DNA from: Pseudomonadota bacterium
Lineage (GTDB): Bacteria > Pseudomonadota > Alphaproteobacteria > Acetobacterales > Acetobacteraceae
Assembly (NCBI GenBank): GCA_021849425.1
Contig: JAJZSY010000006.1
Location: forward strand, 43,233-107,232
Length of the DNA stretch: 64,000 bases
Direction: 5' to 3'
Below the pieces are notes generated by a model. That model had not been told where the DNA came from. It worked only from the letters and a program-made list of their open reading frames with translations, and made no database searches. The stretch's first letter is position 1, and every line of letters starts with the position of its first letter. Below are positions 34,848 to 45,076 of this stretch, in pieces. A program made the translations under genes and the position numbers.

Positions 34848-35905
34848 TAGTTTGGCTCCCGGGTGATGGAGATGGCGTTGGTGCTTTTGACGATGTGATC
34901 GGCAATGGTGGTCAGCGGCAGTTGGCGGCCCACGGCGCCGATCTCGAAGGCGGCCTTCGGCATGCCATAGACGATCGAGGAGCCCTCATCCTGGCCGATC
35001 GTCTCGGCGCCGGTCTCGCGCATCGCGGCCAGCCCCTCGGCGCCATCGCGCCCCATGCCGGTCAGTATCACCCCGAGCCCGCGCCCGCGCGCGACCCGGG
35101 CGAAGGATGTGAACAGCACATCGGCCGAAGGCCGATGCCCGCTGACGCGCTCGCCATCGTGCAGGCGGCAGTGCAGGCGGCCATTGTTCATCGTGCCGGC
35201 CAGTTCGAGATGTGCATCGCCGGGGGCGACATAGACATGCCCTGGCTGTACCGCGATGCCGTTCTGGGCCTCCGTCACCGTCGGCGCACAGAGCCTGTTC
35301 AGGCGATCGGCAAAGCTGCGGGTAAAGGCCGGCGGCATGTGCTGCACCACCATTGTCGGCGGGCAATTGGCAGGAAAACGGGACAGCACCTCGATCAGCG
35401 CTTCGACACCGCCGGTGGACGCCCCGATGGCGATCAACCGCCCGTCGGGCCGGAAATTGCCGGACTGCGTGACCGATGCCGGCCGCGCAGCGCCCGCCTC
35501 CCGCGGCCGCATCCGCAGCCTGGTCTTCGCCGCCGCCTTGATCTTTTCGCCCAGCAGATCGAATTCATGGCGGTCGCCGAGTGCCGGTTTCGGCACACAG
35601 TCGAACGCGCCGATCTCCAGGGCCTGCAGCGTCGCCCGCGCGCCCTCGGAGGTAAGGCTCGAGACCATGATCACCGGCGTCGGCCGTAGCCGCATGATTT
35701 TTTCCAGGAAATCGAGACCGTTCATGTTCGGCATCTCGACATCGAGGGTGATCACGTCCGGGTTGAGTTCCTTGATGGCGCTGCGGGCCTCGTAGGGATC
35801 GCCGGCCTCTCCGACGATCTCGATCTCGGGATCGCGCCGGAGCGAGGCGGCGATGACGCCGCGCATCGTCGCCGAATCGTCCACGATCAGAACACGTACC
35901 GTCAT
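34847..35905 (-). CDS. cheB: Protein-glutamate methylesterase CheB
   Basis: 352 residues. An N-terminal receiver ([12 protein letters not shown]; phospho-aspartate 55 in [10 protein letters not shown]) is joined by a linker to the methylesterase domain with the serine in [16 protein letters not shown] near 168, histidine in [14 protein letters not shown] near 195 and aspartate in [13 protein letters not shown] near 290. All catalytic residues are present. It removes methyl groups added by CheR, the gene before it, with which it overlaps by four bases. Confidence 0.95.
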   Translation of the reverse strand: MTVRVLIVDDSATMRGVIAASLRRDPEIEIVGEAGDPYEARSAIKELNPDVITLDVEMPNMNGLDFLEKIMRLRPTPVIMVSSLTSEGARATLQALEIGAFDCVPKPALGDRHEFDLLGEKIKAAAKTRLRMRPREAGAARPASVTQSGNFRPDGRLIAIGASTGGVEALIEVLSRFPANCPPTMVVQHMPPAFTRSFADRLNRLCAPTVTEAQNGIAVQPGHVYVAPGDAHLELAGTMNNGRLHCRLHDGERVSGHRPSADVLFTSFARVARGRGLGVILTGMGRDGAEGLAAMRETGAETIGQDEGSSIVYGMPKAAFEIGAVGRQLPLTTIADHIVKSTNAISITREPN

Positions 35906-36798
35906 CCTTTCGTCCCCCGGGGAGCCATGAGCCGGTAGGTTGTGATCCCATCGCTCCGGAGAGACGCTTCGGCCGGGCCGCTCACGCGTTCCGAATGGCC
36001 GATATAGAGTGCGCCGCCCTCCTCGAGCAGCGGCACCATGCGGGCCCAGACCTGCTTTTGCGTTTCGTCATCGAAATAAATTGCAACATTGCGGCAGAAC
36101 ACAGCATTGAACCGGCCGCGCATGGGCCAGTTGCCGATCAGGTTCAGGGAGCGGAACGCCACCAGCGATCGGGCGGCCTCCGCAATCCGGAACTTGGGCG
36201 AATTGTTGTTGGCCGGCTCGAACCAGCGCTCGCGCAGCTCCTGCGGCACCGCGGTGATCTCGGAGGCGTCATACAGCCCGGCCCGGCCGGTCGCGAGCAT
36301 CGTGCGGTCGATATCGGTGGCGAGGATCCGGATGTCATAGCGCGGCGCCTCGGGCAGCAGGGCCAGAACGGTGAGCGCCATCGAATAGGGCTCCTGGCCG
36401 CTGGAACAGGCCGCCGACCACAGCCGCACCCGCCCACCGCTGCGCGCCTGGGCCAATAGCGGCGGCAGGACCCGGGTGCGCAGATGGTCGAAATGATGCG
36501 GCTCACGGAAAAACCGCGTGACATTCGTGGTCAACGCGCCGAGCATCTCCTGCCGCTCGGCGCCGCCCGCCGCGCTTTCGACAAGCTCGCAATATTCGGC
36601 GAAGCTTTCGAGCCCGAGCGTCCGGATGCGCTTCGCCAGCCTCGAATACACGAGCGTGGCCTTGGCCTCGGGCAGCGCAATCCCCGCCTCCTCACGCATG
36701 ATCCGGGCAATGGTGCGGAAATCCTCTCGGGTGAGGACATATTCCGCGCCTTCGATCAGACCTTCGCTTTCGCGCCGTGGTCGCGGCCGTAGGCTCAT
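35902..36798 (-). CDS. cheR: Chemotaxis protein methyltransferase CheR
   Basis: 298 residues. An N-terminal helical domain ([34 protein letters not shown] near 100) precedes the S-adenosylmethionine domain with [17 protein letters not shown] near 128, [11 protein letters not shown] and [14 protein letters not shown] near 240. It methylates receptor glutamates. It overlaps cheW and cheB by four bases each. Confidence 0.95.
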   Translation of the reverse strand: MSLRPRPRRESEGLIEGAEYVLTREDFRTIARIMREEAGIALPEAKATLVYSRLAKRIRTLGLESFAEYCELVESAAGGAERQEMLGALTTNVTRFFREPHHFDHLRTRVLPPLLAQARSGGRVRLWSAACSSGQEPYSMALTVLALLPEAPRYDIRILATDIDRTMLATGRAGLYDASEITAVPQELRERWFEPANNNSPKFRIAEAARSLVAFRSLNLIGNWPMRGRFNAVFCRNVAIYFDDETQKQVWARMVPLLEEGGALYIGHSERVSGPAEASLRSDGITTYRLMAPRGTKG

Positions 36799-37262
36799 GC
36801 GGCTTCCCGTTCCACAGCCGGCAGAACGTGATCGAGCGAGATCAGGCTGATCATCCGCCCATCCACTGGCATCAGCCCGCGCACGAAACTCTTGACCACG
36901 TCCGAAGCCACATCCGGCGTCGGCTGGATTGCATTGTCATTCATCGTCAGGATGTCGGACACGGCATCCACCAGCAGGCCGACCATCTGGCGGTCGATCT
37001 GCACGACGATGATCACATGCCGCGCGGTCGGCTCCGAGCGGGGCAGACCGAGCCTGACCGCGAAATCGACGATCGGCAGCACCGCGCCGCGCAGGTTGAT
37101 CACGCCGCAGATATATCCAGGCGACTGCGGCAGAACCGTCGCCGCCGTCCAGCCGCGGATTTCACGCACCGCCATGATGTCGACACAGAATTCCTGAACG
37201 CCGACCCGGAAGGCAATCAGTTCGCGGGCCCCGGACCCGCTGGTCATGACTTCATTCATCAT
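36795..37262 (-). CDS. cheW: Chemotaxis adaptor protein CheW
   Basis: 155 residues, a single SH3-like CheW domain: [40 protein letters not shown] near 55, [14 protein letters not shown] near 100 and [19 protein letters not shown] near 130. It bridges receptors and CheA. The start codon directly abuts the cheA stop. Confidence 0.95.
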   Translation of the reverse strand: MMNEVMTSGSGARELIAFRVGVQEFCVDIMAVREIRGWTAATVLPQSPGYICGVINLRGAVLPIVDFAVRLGLPRSEPTARHVIIVVQIDRQMVGLLVDAVSDILTMNDNAIQPTPDVASDVVKSFVRGLMPVDGRMISLISLDHVLPAVEREAA

Positions 37263-39473
37263 TCAACTCGCTGACATGAGGATCGGTTCGACACGAGATG
37301 CGTCGACCCGCAGATTGTCGCTCCGCGTCACGGAAACGATCGCATCCACATCAAGGATGAGGGCGACCCGGCCGTCACCCATCACGGTGGCTGCCGCGAT
37401 GCCGGGGACCGCCCGGTAATTCGCCTCGAGACTCTTGATCACGACCTGGCGCTGGCCCTGAATGCCATCGACCACAAGGACGGCGCGCACGCCCCCCTCA
37501 CCCTCGACCAGCAGCGCCACGCTCTTTTCGGGCTCCGCCGGCATGGCGCGATAGCCGAGTGCTGCGCCGACATCGACCAGCGGGATATACCCTCCGCGCA
37601 TGGCCAGCACCCGGACATCGACACCGAGCGTATGCACCTGCTCGCTCCGTGGCTGCAGCGTCTCCACGATGGCGCTCAGGGGAACGATCAGCGTATGGCC
37701 ATCGACGCTGACGACCATGCCATCCAGCACGGCGAGGGTGAGCGGCAGGCTGAGCGTGAAGGTCGAGCCCTTGCCCGGCCGCGAGGCGATGGAAATGCGC
37801 CCGCCCAGCGCCTGCACCGACCGGCGCACCACGTCCATGCCGACGCCACGCCCCGAAATGTCGGAAATCTCGCTTGCGGTGGAGAATCCGGGCATGAAGA
37901 TGAGGTTGTCGATCTCCTCGTCGGTAAGCGGGGCGTCGGGCGAGACAAGACCTTTCTCCACCGCCTTCGCCCGCACCCGCTCGCGGTTGATGCCGGCCCC
38001 GTCATCCTCGACTTCGATGACGATCCGGCCTGAACGGTGCAGCGCGGTCAGCTTCACCAGACCTTCGGCCGGCTTCCCGGCCGCAAGGCGCGCCTCGGTT
38101 GATTCAAGACCGTGATCGATGGCGTTGCGGATCATGTGGGTCAGCGGATCGACGATCCGCTCGATCACCGTCTTGTCGACCTCGGTTGTCTCGCCATCGG
38201 TCAGCAGGCGAACCTGCTTGCCGGTCATCGTCGCGACCTCGCGCACGAGGCGCGGCATGCGCTGGAAGACCGAGCGCACGGGCTGCGCGCGGATCGCCAT
38301 CACGCTGTCCTGGATTTCGCGCGTCAGCTGCTCAAGCTCGTCCAACGCCGTCATGACAGCGGAGGCGCGGGCAAGCCCGGCCTCGAACACGCGCTGCGAG
38401 AGCATCGCCTCGTTGATGACAAGCTCGCCGACGAGGTCGATTAGCCGGTCCACGCGGTCGAGATCGACACGGATGGTCGCCCCCACGCCCTGCGCGGCAT
38501 CGTTGCGCGCGGCTGGCGCTTCGGCAGACGCCGAAGCGGGCTCGGGCTCCGGCGGCGGCGAAACTGCCGGAGGCGGCGGAGGCGGAGCCACCACGATCTC
38601 GGGCTCGATGACCGCTGGCGCCTCCACACTCGCCGCCGCGTTCCGCAGCAAGGCAAGGATCTCGTCGTCGGAGGGTTGCCCGGCATCCGCAGCGACGGCG
38701 GACGAACTCGCGGCCACAGCCACGTCGGCGGGCAGGTTCCTCTCGATCTGGATTTCGCAATCGTCCTCGACGAACTCGAACACGGCACGGATCATGTCCT
38801 CCGTGCAGTCCGCATCCAGCACGATCGTCCATGTGAGATAGGCCCCCTCAGGATCGAGGGCGGCGAGATCCGGCAGGCTTTCGGCATCGACCGTCACCCG
38901 CATCGGGCCGAGGCGGCCAAGCTCGCGCAGCAGCAGCCCAGCCTCATTGGCCTTGGCGTAAAGATCGGCCAGGGGCTTGAACCGGACGATCCAGCCCGGC
39001 GGCAGCGCAGCCTCGGTCTCGATCGTGACCGGCACTGCCGCAAAGGCGATGTCGGCGAAATCGTCATCCTCGGCGTCGCCGGCGTCGGGCTCGCCGGTCA
39101 ATTGCCGCAGTTCCGACACGATCGAGGCGATCCGCACGGGATCGGTGGTGCTGCCGTCGCGCGCCGCGCGCACCAGATCGGCCAGCGCATCGGACGCGCG
39201 CAACATGACGCGCATCGCCTCCGGCGACGGCTCCAGCCGACCCGCGCGGATCAGGTCGAGCACCGTCTCGAAGACATGAGCGAAATGCACGAGATCTTCC
39301 AGACCGAACGCGCCGGCGCCACCCTTGATCGAGTGGACGGCACGAAAGACGGCATTCACCGTCTCGGAATCGGTCTGCCCCGACTCCATCCGCATCAGCC
39401 CGGTTTCAAGCTCGCCGAGCTGTTCCTCGCATTCCTGGAAGAAGGTTTCGCGGATCTCCGCCATCGGATCCAT
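37263..39473 (-). CDS. cheA: Chemotaxis histidine kinase CheA
   Basis: 736 residues. The Hpt domain has AVHSIKGGAGAFGL with the phosphorylated histidine at 47. An Ala/Pro/Glu-rich linker (about 260-330) follows. The dimerisation helix pair begins near 335 (LIDLVGELVINEAML). The ATP-binding domain has LTHMIRNAIDHGLES (N box, near 440), VEDDGAGINRE and SDISGRGVGMDVVRR. A CheW-like regulatory domain closes the protein (LAVLDGMVVSVDG onward). No receiver domain is attached. It phosphorylates the two CheY proteins and CheB of this operon. Confidence 0.95.
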   Translation of the reverse strand: MDPMAEIRETFFQECEEQLGELETGLMRMESGQTDSETVNAVFRAVHSIKGGAGAFGLEDLVHFAHVFETVLDLIRAGRLEPSPEAMRVMLRASDALADLVRAARDGSTTDPVRIASIVSELRQLTGEPDAGDAEDDDFADIAFAAVPVTIETEAALPPGWIVRFKPLADLYAKANEAGLLLRELGRLGPMRVTVDAESLPDLAALDPEGAYLTWTIVLDADCTEDMIRAVFEFVEDDCEIQIERNLPADVAVAASSSAVAADAGQPSDDEILALLRNAAASVEAPAVIEPEIVVAPPPPPPAVSPPPEPEPASASAEAPAARNDAAQGVGATIRVDLDRVDRLIDLVGELVINEAMLSQRVFEAGLARASAVMTALDELEQLTREIQDSVMAIRAQPVRSVFQRMPRLVREVATMTGKQVRLLTDGETTEVDKTVIERIVDPLTHMIRNAIDHGLESTEARLAAGKPAEGLVKLTALHRSGRIVIEVEDDGAGINRERVRAKAVEKGLVSPDAPLTDEEIDNLIFMPGFSTASEISDISGRGVGMDVVRRSVQALGGRISIASRPGKGSTFTLSLPLTLAVLDGMVVSVDGHTLIVPLSAIVETLQPRSEQVHTLGVDVRVLAMRGGYIPLVDVGAALGYRAMPAEPEKSVALLVEGEGGVRAVLVVDGIQGQRQVVIKSLEANYRAVPGIAAATVMGDGRVALILDVDAIVSVTRSDNLRVDASRVEPILMSAS

Positions 39474-39487
39474 CGGTCAGACTCCCA

Positions 39488-39853
39488 TCATGCCGCAACA
39501 CGCCGGATCGCATCGACCAGCTTGACCGGATCGAAGGGTTTGACGATCCAGCCCGTTGCACCAGCAGCCTTCGCCCGCCCCTTCTTTTCGGGGTCCACCT
39601 CGGTGGTGAGCACCAGCACCGGTGTGGTGCGCCATGTGGCATCCTTGCGGACCGCCTCGATGAACCCGAAACCATCGAGGCGCGGCATGTTGATGTCGGT
39701 CACGATGACGTCCGGCGTCTCGACCTGCAGCACCTCAAGGCCGTGCACACCATCCTCGGCCTGCACCACCCGATACCCCGCCTCGACCAGCGACATGCGC
39801 AGCATGTCACGCATGGTGCGCGAATCATCCACGGTGAGAATCGTCTTGGTCAC
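39488..39853 (-). CDS. Second CheY-type response regulator
   Basis: 121 residues from GTG 39853, overlapping the STAS gene stop as GTGA. The receiver is complete: DD at 9-10 (ILTVDDSRTMRDML), phospho-aspartate 53 in VIVTDINMPRLDG, threonine in VLVLTTEVDPEKK and lysine in WIVKPFDPVKL. The sequence EKKGRAKAAGATGWIVKPF is typical of the CheY placed before cheA in many proteobacterial operons. It may act as motor regulator or phosphate sink alongside the other CheY. Confidence 0.9.
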   Translation of the reverse strand: MTKTILTVDDSRTMRDMLRMSLVEAGYRVVQAEDGVHGLEVLQVETPDVIVTDINMPRLDGFGFIEAVRKDATWRTTPVLVLTTEVDPEKKGRAKAAGATGWIVKPFDPVKLVDAIRRVAA

Positions 39854-40143
39854 GCGACTATATCCTTCTGAAATTGAAACGCGGCAGGACCGATGCCGAA
39901 TAATTCGAGCGCTGCTTCCATCTGCGCGGACATGCGTTCGATCACGAACGCATGGCCATCCGCCTCCCAGGTGGACCGGGCCGAAAGCAGGACCTGCAGG
40001 CATTGGCCGCCCAGCCGCTCGACCAGCGAACCATCGATCCGCAGATCGGTGCCGCGTTTCGCGAGCAGCCCTTGCGCCAGAGGAGACGCCGCCTTGAGGT
40101 CGAGAACAGGATCGAGCGCGAACGGGTCCGCGGTGTCAGTCAT
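39850..40143 (-). CDS. STAS-domain protein heading the chemotaxis operon
   Basis: 97 residues from ATG 40143. The STAS fold is suggested by LRIDGSLVERLGGQCLQVLL and the helix FVIERMSAQMEAALELFGIG. Such small STAS proteins open chemotaxis operons in many alphaproteobacteria; they are thought to take part in protein-protein switching like anti-anti-sigma factors, but the partner is unknown. The conserved phospho-serine of SpoIIAA is not obvious. Confidence 0.75.
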   Translation of the reverse strand: MTDTADPFALDPVLDLKAASPLAQGLLAKRGTDLRIDGSLVERLGGQCLQVLLSARSTWEADGHAFVIERMSAQMEAALELFGIGPAAFQFQKDIVA

Positions 40144-40606
40144 GGTTGGGGTGCTCCTCGGCAAGCTTCCGCTCGCAGGCGCGGGCGCGATGACGCGCCC
40201 GGTAACTTAAACGGGGGATACGGCCGGAGCGGATGCCGCGACGGGCAGGGCAGCGCCCGAGGGGGAAAACCGGCACGGTCACCGCCCGCTCCCGACGAGA
40301 GCCGGAAGGAGGGGCGGCCGCGCGCGCCCTCGCCAGGGCTGCCGATGCCGGCCAACCGGATGATCAAGAACGGTCACGTCCCATGTCCCCACTCAGGATA
40401 CCCTCCGCAGATCCGCGACGGACTTCGGAGATCCTGCGGCGAGGAAGATCGCGCGCCATCCGAAGCGGCTGGGCCGGCGACGCATCGGCAACGGGCCGGC
40501 ACGTCTTGGCCTCAGCTCTCGGAACCCTAGGCGTGAAAGATTATGGGATCGTTAATCTGGCAGAACGGAGCGACATTTTTTGCGTCGCGCCGCCGCGGGA
40601 GGCGGA
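40144..40606. other. Intergenic region upstream of the che operon and downstream of proC
   Basis: 463 bases without a believable gene. It should contain the promoter of the minus-strand che operon and the 3' end of the YbjN-proC transcript. I see no clear sigma-28 box and no T-tailed hairpin. Two short GC-rich dyads are present (for example GCGAC/GTCGC at 40571-40589). Confidence 0.35.
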
Positions 40607-41419
40607 TCAGCCGGCCGCGAGTTCCCGCGACCGCGCCGTCGCCGCGGCGATCGCCCGGCGCATCGCGGCGGGCCAGGCCGCATCGTCCATCAGCACGGCG
40701 AGCGCGCGCTCGGTCGTGCCCTTGGGGCTGGTGACGGCACGGCGCAGCGCCTCCGCCGGCTGGTCGCTCGCCGCGAGCAGGGCGGCCGAGCCGATCACCG
40801 TCTGCCGGGCCAGAACCCGCGCGAGATCGGGCGGGACGCCCTGTTCGAGGGCAGCCGCCTCCAGCAGTTCGACCAGCAGGAACACATAGGCCGGCCCGCC
40901 GCCGGACACCGCCGTGACCGGATCGAGCAGCGCCTCGTCGTCCACCATCGCGACCTGGCCGACCGCGCCCAGCAGCGACTCGGCCAGGGCGCGCCGCGCG
41001 GGCGCCACACCCGGCCCCGCCACCGCCACGGTGATACCCTGGCGCACGGCGGCCGGCGTGTTCGGCATGGCGCGCACGATGGCGCAACCTGGAAAACGGG
41101 CGGCGAGCCAGCCGATCGTGATCCCCGCCATGATGGAGACGATGACGGCCCCGGCGGCGAATGGCGCCAGCCCGTCCACCGCTTCGCCGGCCATTTGCGG
41201 CTTGACCGCGAGGATCACCGCCTGCGGCGCGAATCCCTCCGGGATCGCGGCAGGCGAGCCCACGACCTCGACGCCATCACCCGCCAGCGACTGCGCCTCG
41301 GCGCCCGGATCGACGACGACGACGCGGGAAATGCCGCGCTCGCGCCAGCCGGCGAGCATGGCCGACCCCATCTTGCCGCCGCCGAGAAGCAGCAGCCCGG
41401 GCAATGCCGCGTCGCTCAT
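40607..41419 (-). CDS. proC: Pyrroline-5-carboxylate reductase
   Basis: 270 residues from ATG 41419, which overlaps the stop of the YbjN gene. Rossmann motif LLLLGGGKMGSAML near residue 9, then VILAVKPQMAGE, IVRAMPNTPAAVRQG near 113 and the family signature VSGGGPAYVFLLVELLEAAA near 163, with AVTSPKGTTERAL near 225. It reduces 1-pyrroline-5-carboxylate to proline with NAD(P)H, the last step of proline synthesis. Confidence 0.94.
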   Translation of the reverse strand: MSDAALPGLLLLGGGKMGSAMLAGWRERGISRVVVVDPGAEAQSLAGDGVEVVGSPAAIPEGFAPQAVILAVKPQMAGEAVDGLAPFAAGAVIVSIMAGITIGWLAARFPGCAIVRAMPNTPAAVRQGITVAVAGPGVAPARRALAESLLGAVGQVAMVDDEALLDPVTAVSGGGPAYVFLLVELLEAAALEQGVPPDLARVLARQTVIGSAALLAASDQPAEALRRAVTSPKGTTERALAVLMDDAAWPAAMRRAIAAATARSRELAAG

Positions 41420-41919
41420 GCCTCGCCCGCGCACTCCAGCATGGCGGCGGCGAGCGCCTCGTCCGGCGACTTGCCGCCCCACAGCACGAACTGGAAGGCG
41501 GGAAAGAACCGCTCGCACTCGGAGACCGCGATATCGACCATGTCCTCGACGCTTTCGGCCGAGGCGCCGCCGGCACCGCGCAGCAGCACGGAATGGCGGA
41601 AGATCGGCATGCCATCGTCATGGTCCATGCCGAAATGGCCGATCCAGAGCTTCTCGTTGGCCCGCGCCAGCAGCTCGTACAGCGCGCCGCGGCGGCGTTC
41701 GGGCGCCTTGAGGTCGAAGGTGCAGGAAAAGTGCATGACCGAGATTTCGTGCGACCAGGAGAAATAGAGTCCGTAGTCGCACCAGCGGCCCGGCGCCTCG
41801 GCGGCAATCTCGCTGTCGCTGCGACGGTCGAATACCCAGTCGTTGGCGGCGACGACCTGTTCGACGATATCCAGCGGATTGCCAATGGTTTCGGGGGATT
41901 CGGAGGCGAGGGAGGTCAT
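41416..41919 (-). CDS. YbjN domain-containing protein
   Basis: 167 residues; GGAGGAGATCCTCA precedes the ATG. The YbjN fold is suggested by DIVEQVVAANDWVFDRRSD at the start, the strands YGLYFSWSHEISVMHFSC, and NEKLWIGHFGMDHDDGMPIF near 90. YbjN proteins resemble type III secretion chaperones and often affect stress tolerance or motility; the function here is unknown. Its coupling to proC by a four-base overlap is a common alphaproteobacterial arrangement. Confidence 0.82.
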   Translation of the reverse strand: MTSLASESPETIGNPLDIVEQVVAANDWVFDRRSDSEIAAEAPGRWCDYGLYFSWSHEISVMHFSCTFDLKAPERRRGALYELLARANEKLWIGHFGMDHDDGMPIFRHSVLLRGAGGASAESVEDMVDIAVSECERFFPAFQFVLWGGKSPDEALAAAMLECAGEA

Positions 41920-42062
41920 TGAGGATCTCCTCCTTGAATACGGGAGCCAAGCCTGTTGCGGCGCCGGAGCGGGCCCGGCACACTCGCGCCACGAATCGGA
42001 GTGTACCGTATCTTCACGCCGTGCCGCAACCGAACTCTACAATGGCCCGATAAACAAACGAT

Positions 42063-42090
42063 AAACCCGCCGTTACCGGCGGGTTTTCAT
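42063..42090. terminator. Intrinsic terminator near the 3' end of rpmB
   Basis: AAACCCGCCG and CGGCGGGTTT form a ten-base stem around a four-base loop. It lies about 30 bases past the rpmB stop on the minus strand, and could also act in the other direction thanks to the GTTTT on the plus strand. Confidence 0.75.
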
Positions 42091-42117
42091 ACGGCTGGGC
42101 TATAGGTGAGACGCTTG

Positions 42118-42420
42118 TCAGGCCGATTTCGCCTCGCGCCGCGCCGCCGCCTTCGCCACGCGGCGCTTCAGGGTGCGCGCCTCGTCGGTGAGCTTGCGGT
42201 TCGGCGTGTCGAGCAGGAACGCGTCCAGACCGCCTTTCTGCTCGATCGTCGCGAGACCGCGCGGCGTGACGCGCAACTTGACCGAGTGGCCGAGTGCGTC
42301 GGACTGCAGCGCGCTGTCCTGGAGGTTCGGCAGGAACCGGCGGCGCGACTTGTTGTTCGCGTGGCTCACGGTGTTGCCGGAAAGCACGCTCTTGCCGGTG
42401 ATGTCGCAGCGACGGGTCAT
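42118..42420 (-). CDS. rpmB: 50S ribosomal protein bL28
   Basis: 100 residues. Typical start [20 protein letters not shown], then [13 protein letters not shown] and [21 protein letters not shown], with a Lys/Arg-rich tail. The length fits alphaproteobacterial bL28, which is longer than the E. coli protein. A single-gene unit with its own terminator. Confidence 0.96.
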   Translation of the reverse strand: MTRRCDITGKSVLSGNTVSHANNKSRRRFLPNLQDSALQSDALGHSVKLRVTPRGLATIEQKGGLDAFLLDTPNRKLTDEARTLKRRVAKAAARREAKSA

Positions 42421-42568
42421 GACGAAAAACCTCGATCAAGAAAGCCGGCTTGCCGGCCAGAAGCGGAGACGAAACAAAAATACACGTTCCGCGCCATGGA
42501 AGCCACGGCGCGGCGTTGTCGGCTATATCGCCAAATCCGGCGGCCGGGTCAAGCGCCGGCGGGGCCGG

Positions 42569-43276
42569 CTAGGCCGCATAAATCATTTTCCGGGTCATGC
42601 CGCCATCGGCGACGAACTCGGCACCGGTGCAGAACCCCGAGTCCGGCCCGAGCAGAAAGGCGGCCAGCGCCGCGATATCCGCCACCGTGCCGACGCGCCC
42701 GGACGGATGCTGCGCGTGGTCGGACGCGGCGATCGGGTATTTTCCGGTATCGATCCAGCCGGGGCTGATGCAGTTCACCCGCACATCCGGCCCGAGCGAG
42801 ACGGCAAGCGCATGGCTGAGCGCCACGATCCCGCCCTTCGCCGCGGCATAGCTCTCGGTATCCGGCTCGGACATGTGCGCCCGCGTCGAGGCGATGGTGA
42901 CGATGGCGCCCTTCGCCGCGCGCAGGATCGCCTCCGCCCCGCGCACGAGGAGGAAGATGCTGGTCAGGTGCGTGTCGATCACCGCGCGCCATTCGGCGAG
43001 GCCGAGCGCGCCGATCGGCTTGCGGATCATGAACCCGGCATTGCAGACCAGCCCGTCGAGCCGGCCTTCCTGCGCCGCGACGTCCTCGATCAGCCGGGCG
43101 ACATCCACCTCGTCGGCGACGTCGCAGCGCACAAGCCGCACCCCGTCGGCCGGCGTCAGCCCCGCGATGTCGCGATCGGCGGCAACGACGCGCCAGCCCA
43201 GCCCGGCGAGATGCGCGCCGATCGCAGCCCCGATGCCGCGCCCGCCGCCGGAGACCAGCGCCACCGGCCCCGTCAT
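42569..43276 (-). CDS. Short-chain dehydrogenase/reductase
   Basis: 235 residues from ATG 43276. Cofactor motif VALVSGGGRGIGAAIG at 5-20, aspartate in RCDVADEVDV, NAG in GLVCNAGF near 85, and the catalytic serine in TIASTRAHM with YxxxK in SYAAAKGG near 150. The C-terminal FVADGGMTRKMIYAA is usual for the family. Substrate not readable. It lies 13 bases after rlmN on the same strand and may share its transcript. Confidence 0.87.
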   Translation of the reverse strand: MTGPVALVSGGGRGIGAAIGAHLAGLGWRVVAADRDIAGLTPADGVRLVRCDVADEVDVARLIEDVAAQEGRLDGLVCNAGFMIRKPIGALGLAEWRAVIDTHLTSIFLLVRGAEAILRAAKGAIVTIASTRAHMSEPDTESYAAAKGGIVALSHALAVSLGPDVRVNCISPGWIDTGKYPIAASDHAQHPSGRVGTVADIAALAAFLLGPDSGFCTGAEFVADGGMTRKMIYAA

Positions 43277-43289
43277 CGCGCAGCCCCCG

Positions 43290-44471
43290 TCACGCCGCGC
43301 CCGCGCCGTCCGCGACCTTCGACTTGAGCTGCCCGCAGGCGGCGAGGATGTCCTGCCCGCGCGGGGTCCGCACCGGCGCGGCATAGCCGGCATCCATCAC
43401 GATATTGGCGAAGCGGCGGATCGCGTTGCCGCTGGAGGTTTCATAGGTCGAGCCCGGCCAGGGGTTGAACGGGATCAGGTTCACCTTGGCCGGGATGCCG
43501 TCGATCAGCTCGACCAGGCGGCGCGCATCGGCCTCGCTGTCGTTGATGCCCTTGAGCATCACGTATTCGAAGGTGATCCGCCGCGCGTTGGAGGCGCCGG
43601 GATAGCGCCGGCAGGCGGCGATCAGCTCGGCGATGTTGTATTTGCGGTTGAGCGGCACGATCACGTCGCGCACGTCGTCGGTCACGGCGTGCAGCGACAC
43701 CGCGAGATTGACGCCGAGTTCCGCCCCCGCCCGGTCCATCATCGGCACGACGCCCGAGGTCGAGAGCGTGATCCGCCGGCGGGACAGGCCGATGCCCTCG
43801 CCATCCATCACGATCTTCATCGCCTTGGCGACGTTCTCGTAGTTGTAGAGCGGCTCGCCCATGCCCATCAGCACGATGGTGGAGAGCAGCCGCGGCGTCT
43901 CGCCCTTCGGGCTCGGCCATTCGCCATAGGCGTCGCGCATCGCCATGAACTGGCCGACGATTTCGGCGGCGGAGAGGTTGCGCGTCAGCCGCTGGGTGCC
44001 GGTGTGGCAGAAACGGCAGGACAGCGTGCAGCCCACCTGCGAGGACAGGCACACGGCACCGCGATCCTCGGTGACATCGGGGATATAGACGGTCTCGACC
44101 GCCTCATGGTCGCGGAAGCGGAACAGCATCTTGCGCGTCTCGTCGGCGCTGAGATGGTCCGCCGCCACCTCGGGCCGGCCGATGGTGAACTGTGCGGCGA
44201 GCTTGGCGCGCAGGGGCTTGGCGATATTCGCCATCGCGGCGAAATCGGTCACGCCCTGATGATAGATCCAGTGCCAGAGCTGCTTGGCGCGGAAGGGCTG
44301 CTCGCCGATCTCGGCCATCGCCGCGGCGAGGTCCTCGCGCGAGAGGCCGACCAGGTCGCGCCGCCCATCCGCCAGCACGTTCGAGGGTGGCGCGAACAGC
44401 GCGGCCTTGGCGAGGATGCGCGCGCGCGCCGCCTCGTCCAGCCCGTCAATCGCCGGCGCGTCGGCGCTCAT
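43290..44471 (-). CDS. rlmN: 23S rRNA (adenine-2) / tRNA-37 methyltransferase RlmN, radical SAM
   Basis: 393 residues from ATG 44471 (GTG 44477 is an alternative). N-terminal helical domain with [14 protein letters not shown]. The iron-sulphur cluster site is [11 protein letters not shown] near residue 127. Further signatures are [16 protein letters not shown] near 183, [11 protein letters not shown] and the C-terminal [16 protein letters not shown] with the conserved cysteine that carries the methyl group. It methylates A2503 of 23S rRNA and A37 of some tRNAs (E. coli numbering). Confidence 0.95.
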   Translation of the reverse strand: MSADAPAIDGLDEAARARILAKAALFAPPSNVLADGRRDLVGLSREDLAAAMAEIGEQPFRAKQLWHWIYHQGVTDFAAMANIAKPLRAKLAAQFTIGRPEVAADHLSADETRKMLFRFRDHEAVETVYIPDVTEDRGAVCLSSQVGCTLSCRFCHTGTQRLTRNLSAAEIVGQFMAMRDAYGEWPSPKGETPRLLSTIVLMGMGEPLYNYENVAKAMKIVMDGEGIGLSRRRITLSTSGVVPMMDRAGAELGVNLAVSLHAVTDDVRDVIVPLNRKYNIAELIAACRRYPGASNARRITFEYVMLKGINDSEADARRLVELIDGIPAKVNLIPFNPWPGSTYETSSGNAIRRFANIVMDAGYAAPVRTPRGQDILAACGQLKSKVADGAGAA

Positions 44472-44487
44472 CGCCACGCTCGCCCGG

Positions 44488-45006
44488 TCAGGACTTCGCC
44501 TTGTGCCCGGCCGGCGGGCACGCCTTGACGATCGCCTTGTAGGCGTCGGCGAACCCGTCGAGGCTGAACGTGTCGCTCACCGCCTTCGCCCCCTTGCCTG
44601 CGGTGGCCACCGCCGAGGCGCCGCCGAGGAAGGCCTTCACCGTGGCCGGGCCCTTGAGCGCGTAGGCCATGTTGTCCTTGGTGAAGAATTTCAGCGCGGC
44701 GGGGCCGACCTTCATCACCACGTCCTGGTTCTTGGCGTAGGTGATGCCCTGGCTCAGCGAGATCTCGTCGCGATATCTGGTCCGCTCCGCCACGGTGAGC
44801 ATCGCCGGCGGCGTTTTGGCGCCCTTCGCCTGCTTGGACGAGACGAAAGCGTAGCAGACCATGTCGGGTCCGGTTCCGTAAGTGGCCGCCGTCCAGCCCT
44901 TGAACGTGCCCAGCGGCTTCGGCTGGTCGGCGGCATGGGCCGCCAGGGGCGCGGCGAGCGGCAGGGCGATCGCGGCGCCGAGAAACAGTGCGCGTGATGT
45001 TTTCAT
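44488..45006 (-). CDS. Invasion-associated locus B (IalB)-like secreted protein
   Basis: 172 residues. Signal peptide at 1-25 ([19 protein letters not shown], cut after AHA). The mature part begins with [18 protein letters not shown], the family pattern in which a Trp and two Cys flank a beta-sandwich: [12 protein letters not shown] and [10 protein letters not shown]. It ends in a Lys-rich tail. IalB-like proteins are periplasmic in many alphaproteobacteria and their work is unclear. It sits 10-16 bases before rlmN on the same strand. Confidence 0.8.
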   Translation of the reverse strand: MKTSRALFLGAAIALPLAAPLAAHAADQPKPLGTFKGWTAATYGTGPDMVCYAFVSSKQAKGAKTPPAMLTVAERTRYRDEISLSQGITYAKNQDVVMKVGPAALKFFTKDNMAYALKGPATVKAFLGGASAVATAGKGAKAVSDTFSLDGFADAYKAIVKACPPAGHKAKS

Positions 45007-45076
45007 GAGCAAAAGCCTTACGCCCGCGGCCGGATGGCCGCAAGTTCCACATCCCGGCCGGGCGGAAGCGAGGCGG

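Noticed and set aside
40571..40589. GCGAC/GTCGC hairpin as proC terminator
   Set aside because: The stem is only five bases and the T-rich loop is inside rather than after it, so it does not form a standard terminator.
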